Shown: positions 42,493-51,049 of the stretch, piece by piece
Layout of the letters: the number at the start of each line of letters is the position of its first letter
Numbering within the stretch: the stretch's first letter is position 1
Assembly (NCBI GenBank): GCA_001899635.1
Contig: MKVQ01000008.1
Location: forward strand, 80,428-144,427
Direction of reading: 5' to 3'
DNA length: 64,000 nucleotides
DNA from: Myxococcales bacterium 68-20
GTDB taxonomy: Bacteria > Myxococcota_A > Polyangia > Polyangiales > Polyangiaceae
Position numbers and translations under genes: made by a program
The notes under the pieces: model-generated
Database searches by the model: none
Told to the model about the DNA's origin: nothing
What the model saw: the letters and a program-made list of their open reading frames with translations, nothing else

Positions 42493-43785
42493 ATGGCGGA
42501 CGCGCGTCGCAAGGGCGAGCTCGGGGGGGATGCACGGGCGACGGCGCCGGAGGCGATCGAGCCGGGGCGCACGCTCCCCGCGCGCTCGCTCGACTTCTGG
42601 TTCGACTACACGTGCCCGTTCGCGTACCTCGGATCGACCCAGGCCCCCGCGCTCGCCGCGCGGATGGGCGTGCCGCTCACGTATCGCCCGTTGCTCCTCG
42701 GCGGCGTCTTCAGGGCGCTCGGGACACCGCAAAACCTCTTCGCGTCGCGCGGCCCTGCGCGCTCCGCGCACGAGGCGAACGACATGGCGCGCTGGGCGAA
42801 GCGCTTCGGCGTCGAGCTCACGATGCCCGCCGCTCACCCGATGCGCTCGGTGGAGGCGCTGCGCGCGACGCTCGCGACGGACATCGATCCGCGCGTCGTC
42901 GCCGGCTTCTACCGCGCGTATTGGGGCGAGGGACGTCCGATCTCCTCGCCGGAGGTCATTGCCGACGTGGTCGCCGGTGCAGGACACGATCCCGCGAAGG
43001 TGCTCGCTCTGATCGAGACCGACGCGATCAAGGACGATCTCCGGCGACGCACCGACGAGGCAATCGCGCTCGGCATCTTCGGCGTCCCCGCGTGGATCGT
43101 CGACGGCATGCACCTCTACTGGGGTCAGGATCGAATCGCCTTCGTCGAGGGCGTGCGGCCGAGCGAGACGCCGGCTCGTGCGGCTCCCGCGGAGCAACGC
43201 ACCGTCGAGGTGTTCTGGGACTTTTCCTCGCCGTTCGGCTACCTCGCCGCGATGCAGGTCGACGCGATCGCGCAGCGCGCCGGCGCGAAGGTCGTCTGGC
43301 ATCCGGTCCTCCTCGGCGGTCTCTTTCGCTCCATCGGCACGCCGGAGGTCCCGCTCGCGACCTTCTCCGAGGCCAAGCAGCGGTACATCCTCGCGGACCT
43401 CCATCGCTGGGCGGCGTGGTGCCGTCTCCCGTTCCGTTTCCCGTCCCGCTTCCCCACGCACTCGCTGAAGGCGCTCCGCCTCTATCTCGCGCTCCCGGAG
43501 GACCGCCGCGCGCACTTCCGCGAGGCCACGTTCCGCGCGTGCTGGGCCGACGATCGCGACATCACCGACGAGCAGGTGCTCGCCGAGTGCGTCGGCGACG
43601 AAGCGATCGCGCGCGAGGCGCTGGCCCGCGCCGGGAGCGACGACGTGAAGGCCGCTCTTCGCGCGTCGACCGAGAGCGCAGCGGCGCGCGGCGTCTTCGG
43701 CGTCCCGACCTTCATCGTGGGCGACGAGCTGTTCTGGGGTCAGGACCGGCTGGAGCTCGTGCTCGACGCGCTGCTCTCCCGCTGA
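42493..43785 (+). CDS. Tandem DsbA/2-hydroxychromene-2-carboxylate-isomerase-fold protein (fused duplicate)
   Basis: A 430-residue protein made of two copies of the DsbA-like, HCCA-isomerase (kappa-class GST) domain. Domain 1 is at about residues 30-215: FWFDYTCPFAYLGS, VPLTYRPLLLGGVFRALGTP and GIFGVPAWIVDGMHLYWGQDR. Domain 2 is at about 235-428: VFWDFSSPFGYLAA, VVWHPVLLGGLFRSIGTPEV and GVFGVPTFIVGDELFWGQDR. The Ser or Thr/Cys at the CPF/SPF position is the glutathione-activating site; both end in the conserved cis-Pro and WGQDR. Single-domain relatives are about 200 residues and isomerise aromatic-degradation intermediates. GTG at 42490 is an alternative start. It is transcribed alone. Confidence 0.92.
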   Translation: MADARRKGELGGDARATAPEAIEPGRTLPARSLDFWFDYTCPFAYLGSTQAPALAARMGVPLTYRPLLLGGVFRALGTPQNLFASRGPARSAHEANDMARWAKRFGVELTMPAAHPMRSVEALRATLATDIDPRVVAGFYRAYWGEGRPISSPEVIADVVAGAGHDPAKVLALIETDAIKDDLRRRTDEAIALGIFGVPAWIVDGMHLYWGQDRIAFVEGVRPSETPARAAPAEQRTVEVFWDFSSPFGYLAAMQVDAIAQRAGAKVVWHPVLLGGLFRSIGTPEVPLATFSEAKQRYILADLHRWAAWCRLPFRFPSRFPTHSLKALRLYLALPEDRRAHFREATFRACWADDRDITDEQVLAECVGDEAIAREALARAGSDDVKAALRASTESAAARGVFGVPTFIVGDELFWGQDRLELVLDALLSR

Positions 43786-43867
43786 CGCGAGGTGCGTAGC
43801 CCCGCGGCTCTGCGCATGCCGCGGACACGACGAAAGCGGTCGCGGACGGCCTGAGGAACGGCTCGGA

Positions 43868-45088
43868 TCACGAGCTCGTCGGCGAGAGCGTGAAGAAGAA
43901 CGTCGCACCGCGTCCAGGCTCGCTCTCCGCCCAGATCCGGCCACCGTGACGGTGCACGATGCGCTGCACGGTGGCGAGCCCCACGCCGCTTCCCGGGAAG
44001 TCCTGGCTGGAATGCAGTCGCTGGAAAGGGGTGAACAGCCTGGATGCGTGGCTCATGTCGAACCCTGCGCCGTTGTCGCGAACGAAGAAGACTCGTTCGC
44101 CGGCCGCCTCCGTGGAGCCGACCTCGATCCGGGGATCGGCCGTGCGGCCGGTGAACTTGAGCGCGTTTCCGAGCAGGTTCTCGAAGACGGCTCGCATGAG
44201 GGTCGCGCTTCCGGACGCTACGAGACCATCCGCGATCGCGATCGAGGCACGACGTTCGGGGGTGTGGGCACCGAGATCATCGGCAACGGCTCGTGCGATC
44301 ACCGACAGATCGATCGGAGCTGCGTCGAGCTCGACGCGGTTCGCGCGCGCGAGCGAGAGCATGTCGTCGACGAGGGTGCCCATCCTGACGGTCGCGGAGC
44401 GGATCCATCCCACGTGGCTCCGGGTGTTGTCGTCGAGCCGATCGCCGAGGTCTTCTTCCAGCGCGAGGCTGAAGCCGCTGATCGACCGAAGCGGCGCTCG
44501 AAGGTCGTGCGAGACGGAGTAGCTGAACGCTTCGAGCTCGCGATTGGCAGCCTCGAGCTGCGCGGTGCGGGCCCGAACGCGAGCCTCGAGCTCGGAAATG
44601 AGCTGCACGTTCTCGATCGCGATGCTCGTACTGTCGGCCAGCGCTTGGAGCAGCTTGAGCTCGTCCGGGGTCACACGGCGATGCGATGCCCAGTAGTTGC
44701 CGATCGCGCCGACCGGCGATGCGGTGCGGATCGGCACGACCGCGAGGCTCTTCACGAACGTCGTCCGGTAGAGATCGGCGGGGATGCGAGCGTCGGCGTA
44801 GATGTCCTCGATGACGACGGACTCGCGATGCAGCATCGCCCACCCGCTGATACACGCTTCCATCGGGAATCGGCTTCCCTTCCAGAGCGGACTGATCGCG
44901 TCCTCGTCCGCGTAGAAGCACTTGCCGTCGTCACGCAGCACGAACGTCGCGCCGTCGGCGCCGCACAGCTCGCGCGCGACGCGTCGGACGATGGCCATGA
45001 TGGACTCGATATCGCGTGCGAGGGAGAGCTCTTGGACCGCCCCGACGAGCCGCTCCATGCCAACGACGTACTCAGGAGCGTGAGGCAT
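43868..45088 (-). CDS. GAF-domain sensor histidine kinase
   Basis: A 406-residue cytoplasmic kinase without membrane helices. A GAF domain covers about residues 20-165 (ARELCGADGATFVLRDDGKC; ISGWAMLHRESVVIEDIYAD). It is followed by a helical linker and a HisKA domain with the phosphoacceptor His in SYSVSHDLRAPLRSI (about residue 197). The ATPase domain has LLGNALKFTGR, NGAGFDM and GSGVGLATVQRIVHRHGGRI. The arrangement is that of phytochrome-like or light/redox-sensing kinases, but the GAF domain lacks an obvious chromophore Cys. No response regulator is adjacent. It lies downstream of the lipoprotein operon, separated by a terminator. Confidence 0.93.
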   Translation of the reverse strand: MPHAPEYVVGMERLVGAVQELSLARDIESIMAIVRRVARELCGADGATFVLRDDGKCFYADEDAISPLWKGSRFPMEACISGWAMLHRESVVIEDIYADARIPADLYRTTFVKSLAVVPIRTASPVGAIGNYWASHRRVTPDELKLLQALADSTSIAIENVQLISELEARVRARTAQLEAANRELEAFSYSVSHDLRAPLRSISGFSLALEEDLGDRLDDNTRSHVGWIRSATVRMGTLVDDMLSLARANRVELDAAPIDLSVIARAVADDLGAHTPERRASIAIADGLVASGSATLMRAVFENLLGNALKFTGRTADPRIEVGSTEAAGERVFFVRDNGAGFDMSHASRLFTPFQRLHSSQDFPGSGVGLATVQRIVHRHGGRIWAESEPGRGATFFFTLSPTSS

Positions 45089-45175
45089 CGAACCGGAACG
45101 TTAACGATCCCGGATGGGGGCGGCAAGGTGTGCCGATTCGTACAATCGTAATTTGTGAGAAAAACAGCAAAATCA

Positions 45176-45197
45176 CATCGCTGTGGCCGCAGCGATG
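45176..45197 (-). terminator. Terminator of the five-lipoprotein operon
   Basis: An 8-bp perfect stem (CATCGCTG 45176-45183 with CAGCGATG 45190-45197). Read on the minus strand it is followed by GTGATTTTGCTGTTTTTC, so it has a T-rich tail. It lies 16 bases after the stop of the IgGFc-type gene. It is the most classical intrinsic terminator in the window. Confidence 0.7.
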
Positions 45198-45212
45198 CGC
45201 GCCCTTCGTGAG

Positions 45213-46997
45213 CTACTGGACGACTACGAGAGGTGACGTGACGAGCGTGCGATGCGCCATGCCCCCCGGGTAGGCGTAGCTGGCCCACCTGTCCCAACCC
45301 CACACCGTTGCCGTGAACGGGCCCTCGCTCCTCATGCGATGGACGCCGCTCAGGCAAGTCTTGTCGCCGAAGGCCTGTCCCGGACCGCGTCCTCTCGTGA
45401 GGTCGACACGAGTGAACTCGTAGTCACCGCGCGTTCCGACGGGGCGAAAGTCGGTCAGGTTGCCCGCACACTCGAGCCAGACGTCTTTGAACACGCCGTG
45501 GCTCTTCGCGCGCACGACCACGAGGGACGTCTCCGCGAACGTCGGATCCGCGTAGAAGCTGTAAGAGCTCAGATATTGCCCGGTGGGGATGACATTGACG
45601 AACTCCGGATCACCCCAGACGTCGTTCAGTGTCTCCCGTGGCGGAGCGTGATACCCGCCTCTCGCGCTGGTCATGTACGCCGCGAGGTAGATGGGATGTT
45701 CGGCGTCCTGCGACCGCACCACGAACGCGTCGCCGGTGCCCGCAGGAAACGTCGCGACCTCGCCCGCGGACAGCTCGGTCGGAGCGCCTGCCGGGATCGC
45801 CGGATCGTATTCGAGCCGCGTCCCGTCCTTCGCAGCGGCAATTCGATACGGCATCGGCTCATGCTCGTCGCCGTACCGCGAGCGAGGGCCGATGCCGACG
45901 TATTCGGATCCCCATTGCTCGAAAGCGGGGAGCTGCTGCCAGAGGGTGTCGCAAGCAGAGCTGGACGTGGGGATGGTCACGCACGTGTGCCCCGCGAAGA
46001 CGGTCGTCGGCTTGTTCGAGCTCACGACGGTCCCGGAGAGCTCTTCGAACTGGACGAGCTGAAGGTATTGACCTTTGGCGAGCCGATACGTCGCGGGTAC
46101 GTTCGCCGGCACGCCCTCGAGGCCCGGACCATCTTGAAGGTCCCGAGTCGGGACGATGGTGACGTCGGTGTCGTCCTCGGATGCGACGATCTGCGTGTTC
46201 GGGGTAGCGACGGTCGTCGCCTCCCACGGGGAGACGAGCAGCTGCTCCTTCGCCCAGGTGACGACCGGGAGAAGCAGCGATGCCGTCGGGATGTAGCTCT
46301 TCGCGCCTCCGAACGGATACATCGCTACGAGCGTGACCGGTTGGTTCGACGTCAGGTGGAAGGCGGACCCGATCTCGCTGCGCTCCGAGGCGAGCCCCGA
46401 GAGGACCGCGGGGACGACGCCCGACGGACAAGGCATGTGGTAGTCGCCGGACACGGGCCGTTCCGGATCGGGACCCGAGACGAACAGGATCACACTCTCG
46501 CCGGGCGCGACGGTGCCCGTGTGCGGGATGAGCGTCGCGTCGCCGGAGACCGTTTGGAACATCGCCCTCGAGATGTCGAGGGCCTCGCCCTGCCGACCGA
46601 GCGAGATTTCGGCGGGGTGTGTCGACGCGTTGACGACGAACACCGCATAACAAGAGTCGGCAGCTTCACGGAAGGGCACGGGCGACGTGAACAGGAACTC
46701 ACAGCCATTCGAGCTCTTGTCAGCAGCCGCGGCCGCGCACGGGTCCTGGCACTTCGCGGCGCCGCAGGCGAGATCCGCTCGGCATGTCTCCACGACCTCG
46801 CCCGTGCACGAACGAGTGACCGAGCGGCCGTCGAGCGAGCACTGAAACGGACATTCTCCGGTACCCGCGTCGAGGAAATCGAAAGGGGCCGGCGGCGGCT
46901 CGAAGCCATCGCGTGCTTCGCCGCACGCGACGGCCGCTGCGAGAAGCGAGAGTGCGGCGATGACGAGCGTTGCGAGGCCCGGAAGCTTGGGGCTCAT
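45213..46997 (-). CDS. IgGFc-binding-type lipoprotein
   Basis: A 594-residue lipoprotein. The signal peptide ends in LLAAAVAC. A Cys-rich module (residues about 40-85: CPFQCSLDGRSVTRSCTGEV) precedes the IgGFc-binding-type domain from about 95. It shows the family pattern: ASEDDTDVTIVPTRD, VVSSNKPTTVFAGHTC, CDTLWQQLPAFEQWGSEYVG, and AAYMTSARGGYHAP. In animals this family includes mucus proteins (FCGBP); in bacteria it occurs in delta-proteobacterial surface proteins and its ligand is unknown. The ATG at 46997 overlaps the stop of the RCC1-type gene (ATGA), so it is the last gene of the operon. Confidence 0.88.
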   Translation of the reverse strand: MSPKLPGLATLVIAALSLLAAAVACGEARDGFEPPPAPFDFLDAGTGECPFQCSLDGRSVTRSCTGEVVETCRADLACGAAKCQDPCAAAAADKSSNGCEFLFTSPVPFREAADSCYAVFVVNASTHPAEISLGRQGEALDISRAMFQTVSGDATLIPHTGTVAPGESVILFVSGPDPERPVSGDYHMPCPSGVVPAVLSGLASERSEIGSAFHLTSNQPVTLVAMYPFGGAKSYIPTASLLLPVVTWAKEQLLVSPWEATTVATPNTQIVASEDDTDVTIVPTRDLQDGPGLEGVPANVPATYRLAKGQYLQLVQFEELSGTVVSSNKPTTVFAGHTCVTIPTSSSACDTLWQQLPAFEQWGSEYVGIGPRSRYGDEHEPMPYRIAAAKDGTRLEYDPAIPAGAPTELSAGEVATFPAGTGDAFVVRSQDAEHPIYLAAYMTSARGGYHAPPRETLNDVWGDPEFVNVIPTGQYLSSYSFYADPTFAETSLVVVRAKSHGVFKDVWLECAGNLTDFRPVGTRGDYEFTRVDLTRGRGPGQAFGDKTCLSGVHRMRSEGPFTATVWGWDRWASYAYPGGMAHRTLVTSPLVVVQ

Positions 46998-48355
46998 GGA
47001 AGCATCACCTCGACCGGCGCGAGGCTCCGTCCCTTGACCTGCCCGTTGCCCAGCTGCCCGTTGTAGTTGCCGCCCCAGCAGTAGATCTTTCCGTTGGTCA
47101 GGAGCGCGCACGTCGTATCGGCGGTCGTCTTCACTTGCGCGGCGGGCTCCGGGAGTCCCTCGACCTTGACGGCATCGAACGCGAAGTCGTCCGTGCCGTC
47201 TCCGGCTTGACCGCTCTCGTTGGATCCCCAGCAGTAGACCGACCCCGACGCCGCGGTGGCACACCATCGATGGCGCTGCACGCCGATGTTCTCGATCTCG
47301 TACGTGCGGGTCGTCGCGATCTGGATGAGCGGCTCTGGAGCGACGACCGGCTCGGGAAGCGCGCGGTCGAGCGGGCTCCCGTTGTTCCAGGTGGGGGGCA
47401 ATACGCGGGCTCCCCAGCAGTAGCCGATGCCGCCCGCCGTCGCGCACGCGTCGTCGTGGGCCAGGTCAGCCGAGCGGACTCCACCGAGCTCGATCGCAAG
47501 GGGGTACGGATCGGGCAACCTCGACGAGACGCGTCCGAGCGGCGGATTCGCCCCCCACGTCACGAGCGTGCCGTCCTCGCGAAGCACGAACGTCGCCCTG
47601 CCGACGGCGATGGATACGATGGGCGGTCCACTCGACATGGGGATCGATGTCGGCGCGCCCGCGTCGTCCGACGGGGCCGTGAGCGGACTCAGTTGAGCGT
47701 CCGCGTTGCTGCCCCAGCAAAGGAGCCCGTCCTCGACCGCTGCGCACGCGGTGGCGTGGCCCAGCCCGACTCTCGTGGCGCGAGGGAGATCGAGCTTCAC
47801 CGGCGCGCGCTCCGTCGTCACCGCTGCACCTGCGTCCGGGCGGAGGAAGGGGCCTCTGCCCCAGCACCAGACCGCGCCGCTCTTGTCGATCGCGCAGGTG
47901 TGATCGAGCCTGACGACATCCGAAAGACCGACCACGCGCTGCGGGTGCGCGCTGTCGAGCCTCTCCGCGTCCGCGCCGCGACCGAGCTGGCCTTCACCGT
48001 TCGCGCCCCAGCACGCAACGGTGCCGTCCTCGAGCAGTGCGCAGAACCCCTGACTCCGATCGTCGGGCGTGGCGCCGAGGGTCGTCACGAGAGCGGCCGC
48101 GCACGGCGGTGACGCGCACGCGATCGGCCGCGGCGTCAGGTCTACTGCTCCGGCGTCGCGGACGCTGGGGGCACCGTCACCTGCGTCGTCGACCGATGCG
48201 TCGATCGGTGCCGGCGGCTCGCCGACACCATCTCCGTCGCTGCTCGAGCAGCTTATTGCAGCGCTGCCCGCGGCCACGAAAGCGAGGAACGCGAAGACGC
48301 GTGAAGAATTCCATTCAATCCGGCTCGGCTTTCGCCGAGCCTCCTCGGTCCTCAC
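46994..48355 (-). CDS. RCC1-repeat lipoprotein
   Basis: About 453 residues. The signal peptide (RVFAFLAFVAAGSAAISC) gives a lipidated Cys near residue 36, followed by an Asp/Ala/Pro stalk. From about 65 there are several RCC1/BLIP-II-type repeats with the motif CxxxxDGTVxCWGxNxxGQLG: GFCALLEDGTVACWGANGEG, HTCAIDKSGAVWCWG, ATCAAVEDGLLCWGSN, FVLREDGTLVTWG, ATAASGSVYCWGSNESG and TTCALLTNGKIYCWGGNYNG. They should form a seven-bladed propeller. GTG at 48355 was chosen because no ATG lies near the signal peptide. Two inverted repeats lie just upstream. The stop overlaps the next start. Confidence 0.86.
   Translation of the reverse strand: MRTEEARRKPSRIEWNSSRVFAFLAFVAAGSAAISCSSSDGDGVGEPPAPIDASVDDAGDGAPSVRDAGAVDLTPRPIACASPPCAAALVTTLGATPDDRSQGFCALLEDGTVACWGANGEGQLGRGADAERLDSAHPQRVVGLSDVVRLDHTCAIDKSGAVWCWGRGPFLRPDAGAAVTTERAPVKLDLPRATRVGLGHATACAAVEDGLLCWGSNADAQLSPLTAPSDDAGAPTSIPMSSGPPIVSIAVGRATFVLREDGTLVTWGANPPLGRVSSRLPDPYPLAIELGGVRSADLAHDDACATAGGIGYCWGARVLPPTWNNGSPLDRALPEPVVAPEPLIQIATTRTYEIENIGVQRHRWCATAASGSVYCWGSNESGQAGDGTDDFAFDAVKVEGLPEPAAQVKTTADTTCALLTNGKIYCWGGNYNGQLGNGQVKGRSLAPVEVMLP
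48322..48341 (-). other. Hairpin near the start of the RCC1-type gene
   Basis: GGCTCGGC (48322-48329) and GCCGAGCC (48334-48341) form a perfect 8-bp stem with a GAAA tetraloop on the minus strand. It falls within the first codons if translation starts at 48355, so it could slow translation initiation or be an attenuator. No U-tract follows. Confidence 0.55.
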
Positions 48356-48388
48356 TGGACTCCGTCCAGCGATGCTGGACTCCGTCCA
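48356..48388 (-). promoter_or_regulatory. Two identical inverted repeats upstream of the RCC1-type gene
   Basis: TGGACTCCGTCCA occurs at 48356-48368 and 48376-48388, exactly 20 bp apart. Each copy is itself an inverted repeat (TGGAC-N3-GTCCA). They fill the 40-base gap between the upstream lipoprotein stop and the GTG start. Spacing of two helical turns suggests cooperative binding of a dimeric regulator, or a stem-loop in the transcript. Confidence 0.6.
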
Positions 48389-48395
48389 CTTCGGT

Positions 48396-49853
48396 TCAAG
48401 GCGTCGTCTTGTGAAGCGCATAGCCGGCTCCGATTGCCCAGAGATTCGAGTTCGAGATACCCCGCACCTGGTAGAACGGTCTGTCGAAGGCGGCGCCGTT
48501 GAGGGCGAGCGTGGAGATCTCGTAGCTCCCCGCGGCGGGCGTGTTGTCATCCGGCTTGGCGAGACCGAAACCACGACTCCACTTCTCGGGACCGTCCTCG
48601 CTCTTGATCACGAGCCCCCAACCGCTGAACCACGCCGTCGTTCCGAGGACCCAGACCGAATTCAGATACGTCTGCACGTCGGCGCGAGGCACGGAGACAT
48701 TGACCACATTCGCGCTCGCGATGCCGGCGTCGTCCGTGGACACGTACGTGAAGATATCCCCCTGGTTCCTCCCCATCAGCCCAACGGCGCGGTTGGGCCC
48801 GACGGACGCGATGCTCGAGAGCATCCCGCCGTTCGGCCATGGCCTGGTGAACGTGCCATAGCCTGGAATCTGGATACTGACGCTGAATCCGAGGGACCCG
48901 GGGTTTGCGCTACAGATACCGGCCCATCGATTGTTGGGGTCCGCGGCTTGATTGACGACGTTGTCGACGATGTGTCGATGCCCTTCGGCGGTCCTGTGAA
49001 CGACGAGCGGACAGGCGAACAGGCCTCCTTCGGTGTCGAATTGCCCTCGACTGCCGGCGAACCAGAGATCGCCGCTCGTCGATCCGGCTGCGCCTAGAAT
49101 GTAGAAGACGTCCGTCGGGTTCTCGCCGTCTTCAGCGACGTAGTCAGGTACCCATGCGGGCGCTCCGCCTTCGCTCCTTCGGCGAAAGACCGTGTTCCCG
49201 TACCATGCGTAGACATCACCTTCGGAGGTCCCCCAGACGCCGAGCGCAGCGGCGTCGACCGGCGGCAGATCTCTCTTGTACGCGTAGCGAGCGAGGCCGG
49301 GGTCGCGTGTAGGATCCTCGTCGGGGCTGTGGCTCTCGAGCACGTCGTACTGCCACGTCCAGGGCGACGACGGCGTCGGCCGCGTTCCCCGATAGATGCG
49401 CGCGCGCGCCACGGCGTAGTAGACTTCGTTCTCGCTCGGGGCCCAGATCTTCCCTGCGTACTGGCCCGCCCCGTAGTCGTTCTGGGTGTTGTCGTCGATG
49501 TAGCGCCACTCGTCCGACGCGGATTCCCACTCGAGGACCTTTACGCCGAGAGTCGGGCTCTCCGCGATCGCGAAGGCGCGCTGCTCGAAAGGCCAGATGT
49601 CTTTCAGCGTCAGGTCGCGATCGGGCAGTAGCGTCGTGCACCAGCCTGCTGCGCTGCACCTGGCGTCGACCGGAACGGCAGCGTCACCAGCGTCCGCCTC
49701 GGAAGAAGGTCGTCCGTCCGTCCCCGTATCCGCCAGCGGACTCGATCCCGCGTCGTTCGCCGGCGACGTGTCCGCCTCGTCCCCGGCGGTCGCACAGGCC
49801 GCCGCCGCCGCGAGCGCGATCGAGGTGCACGCGAGGGCAAATGTGCTTCTCAT
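48396..49853 (-). CDS. Lipoprotein with propeller-like ectodomain, unknown function
   Basis: A 485-residue lipoprotein. The signal peptide ends in AAAAACATAG, followed by an Asp/Ser/Ala-rich stalk to about residue 65. The ectodomain is rich in Trp and in short beta-strand patterns (IWAPSENEVYYAV; GVWGTSEGDVYAWYG; SGDLWFAGSRGQ; SVWVLGTTAWFSGWG; SNLWAIGAGYALHKT) that recall YCF48/BNR-type propeller repeats, as in its upstream neighbour. No known family named. The start overlaps the upstream stop by ATGA. It is the third gene of the operon. Confidence 0.82.
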   Translation of the reverse strand: MRSTFALACTSIALAAAAACATAGDEADTSPANDAGSSPLADTGTDGRPSSEADAGDAAVPVDARCSAAGWCTTLLPDRDLTLKDIWPFEQRAFAIAESPTLGVKVLEWESASDEWRYIDDNTQNDYGAGQYAGKIWAPSENEVYYAVARARIYRGTRPTPSSPWTWQYDVLESHSPDEDPTRDPGLARYAYKRDLPPVDAAALGVWGTSEGDVYAWYGNTVFRRRSEGGAPAWVPDYVAEDGENPTDVFYILGAAGSTSGDLWFAGSRGQFDTEGGLFACPLVVHRTAEGHRHIVDNVVNQAADPNNRWAGICSANPGSLGFSVSIQIPGYGTFTRPWPNGGMLSSIASVGPNRAVGLMGRNQGDIFTYVSTDDAGIASANVVNVSVPRADVQTYLNSVWVLGTTAWFSGWGLVIKSEDGPEKWSRGFGLAKPDDNTPAAGSYEISTLALNGAAFDRPFYQVRGISNSNLWAIGAGYALHKTTP

Positions 49854-51049
49854 GGTTTCCCTCCGAGGGCGAGGACGACGCCGTCTCCGCCGATGAAGAC
49901 GTGTCCCGCCCCTGCCGACCAGACCGTGTGAAGGTCGGGGCGACGAGTGCCGAGCCCCGCGATCGACACTCGAGTCCAGGCTGCCCCGTCATAGTGGAGG
50001 ACGACGCCTGCGTTTCCGACCGCCCAGACATCGGAAGCGGACGCGCCCCACACTGCATTGAGACTCTCGTTCGTCGGCACGCCCGAGACCACATCCCAAC
50101 GGTGCGGATCTCCGGTGTAGTGACGAATGGTTCCCATCCCGCCGACCGCCCAGACGTCGTCGTCGGCAGCGGCCCAGACGCCGGCGAGCCCCGTCCATGT
50201 CAGCGTGTCGAATGACGTCGCCACTGGCGCGTCGCCGTCAGCCCCGGTGATCCGGACCGAGGTGCCGAGATCCCCGACGGCCCAGAGCGTGCCCGCGGAG
50301 CTCCCGTGGACGCTGCGCATCCCGCGGCATGGGGCGGCCCGACATACGGACGGCGGAATGCCCGGCAGGGCCTCGAACGTCGATGCCGGCGTGAGCCGGA
50401 GGCGCCAGAGATCGGTCGTCGTCGCCAGCCAGAGCACGTCCGATGCCGGCATGGACCACGCGGCCGTTAAGACGCCGCTCGACTCGGGCGGCGTCGGCGC
50501 TGCGCCGCGAAATGACCAGCCCCCGGCGGAGACGCCCGCGTCCGCTTCTCCTTCGCCGACATCGAGGCCGCGCGTGAACACTCGCTCGAGGATTCCGAAC
50601 GAGACCTCACCCGCGGGGAGGAGCCAGAGCACGCGTTGTGACTCCCGCGTCCCGAGGTCCGACGTCTTCCACGAGGTCCCATCGAAGTGGGCCATCGCCC
50701 CGAGTGCGCCGGCAAGCCAGACATCGCTTGCCGAGCGCCCGCGAACGACATTGATCCTCGTCCGCCAATCCAGTCCGGCGGCAGGATTCGTCGAATCGAA
50801 CGGACCGGTCGGGCAGAGCGTGTCCTTGCCACACGTCGCCGGGAAATACGCGCAGTCGGTGCACGGGCCCGCTTCCACATCCGCACCCGTGTCGACGACC
50901 CCCGAGTCGCTCGCGGGCACTGGTGTCGCCGCGTCCTCCGAACCATCGATACGCACGTCGTCGTCGGAGGCGCAGGCGGCGAGCAACGTGCTCAGGGCCG
51001 CGCACGAGACGGCGGTCGCCGCGAGGAACTGCCATCGCATCGTCATCAT
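49850..51049 (-). CDS. Lipoprotein with YCF48/BNR-like propeller repeats
   Basis: A 399-residue lipoprotein with a textbook lipobox (STLLAAC). A short Cys segment (GPCTDCAYFPATCGK, about residues 61-75) precedes repeated propeller units: SASDVWLAGALGAMAHFDG, GTLWAVGDLGTSVRIT, DDDVWAVGGMGTIRHYTG, and ASDVWAVGNAGVVLHYDGAAW. The DVWAVGxxGxxxHYDG pattern is common in myxobacterial secreted proteins. Several ATG codons (51049, 51046, 51040) compete at the start; 51049 overlaps the upstream stop. It is translationally coupled to genes on both sides. Confidence 0.86.
   Translation of the reverse strand: MMTMRWQFLAATAVSCAALSTLLAACASDDDVRIDGSEDAATPVPASDSGVVDTGADVEAGPCTDCAYFPATCGKDTLCPTGPFDSTNPAAGLDWRTRINVVRGRSASDVWLAGALGAMAHFDGTSWKTSDLGTRESQRVLWLLPAGEVSFGILERVFTRGLDVGEGEADAGVSAGGWSFRGAAPTPPESSGVLTAAWSMPASDVLWLATTTDLWRLRLTPASTFEALPGIPPSVCRAAPCRGMRSVHGSSAGTLWAVGDLGTSVRITGADGDAPVATSFDTLTWTGLAGVWAAADDDVWAVGGMGTIRHYTGDPHRWDVVSGVPTNESLNAVWGASASDVWAVGNAGVVLHYDGAAWTRVSIAGLGTRRPDLHTVWSAGAGHVFIGGDGVVLALGGKP

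Noticed and set aside
41590-43944. A long minus-strand frame opposite the fused isomerase gene
   Set aside because: The plus strand encodes two recognisable domains; the antisense frame is Arg/Glu-rich shadow sequence.
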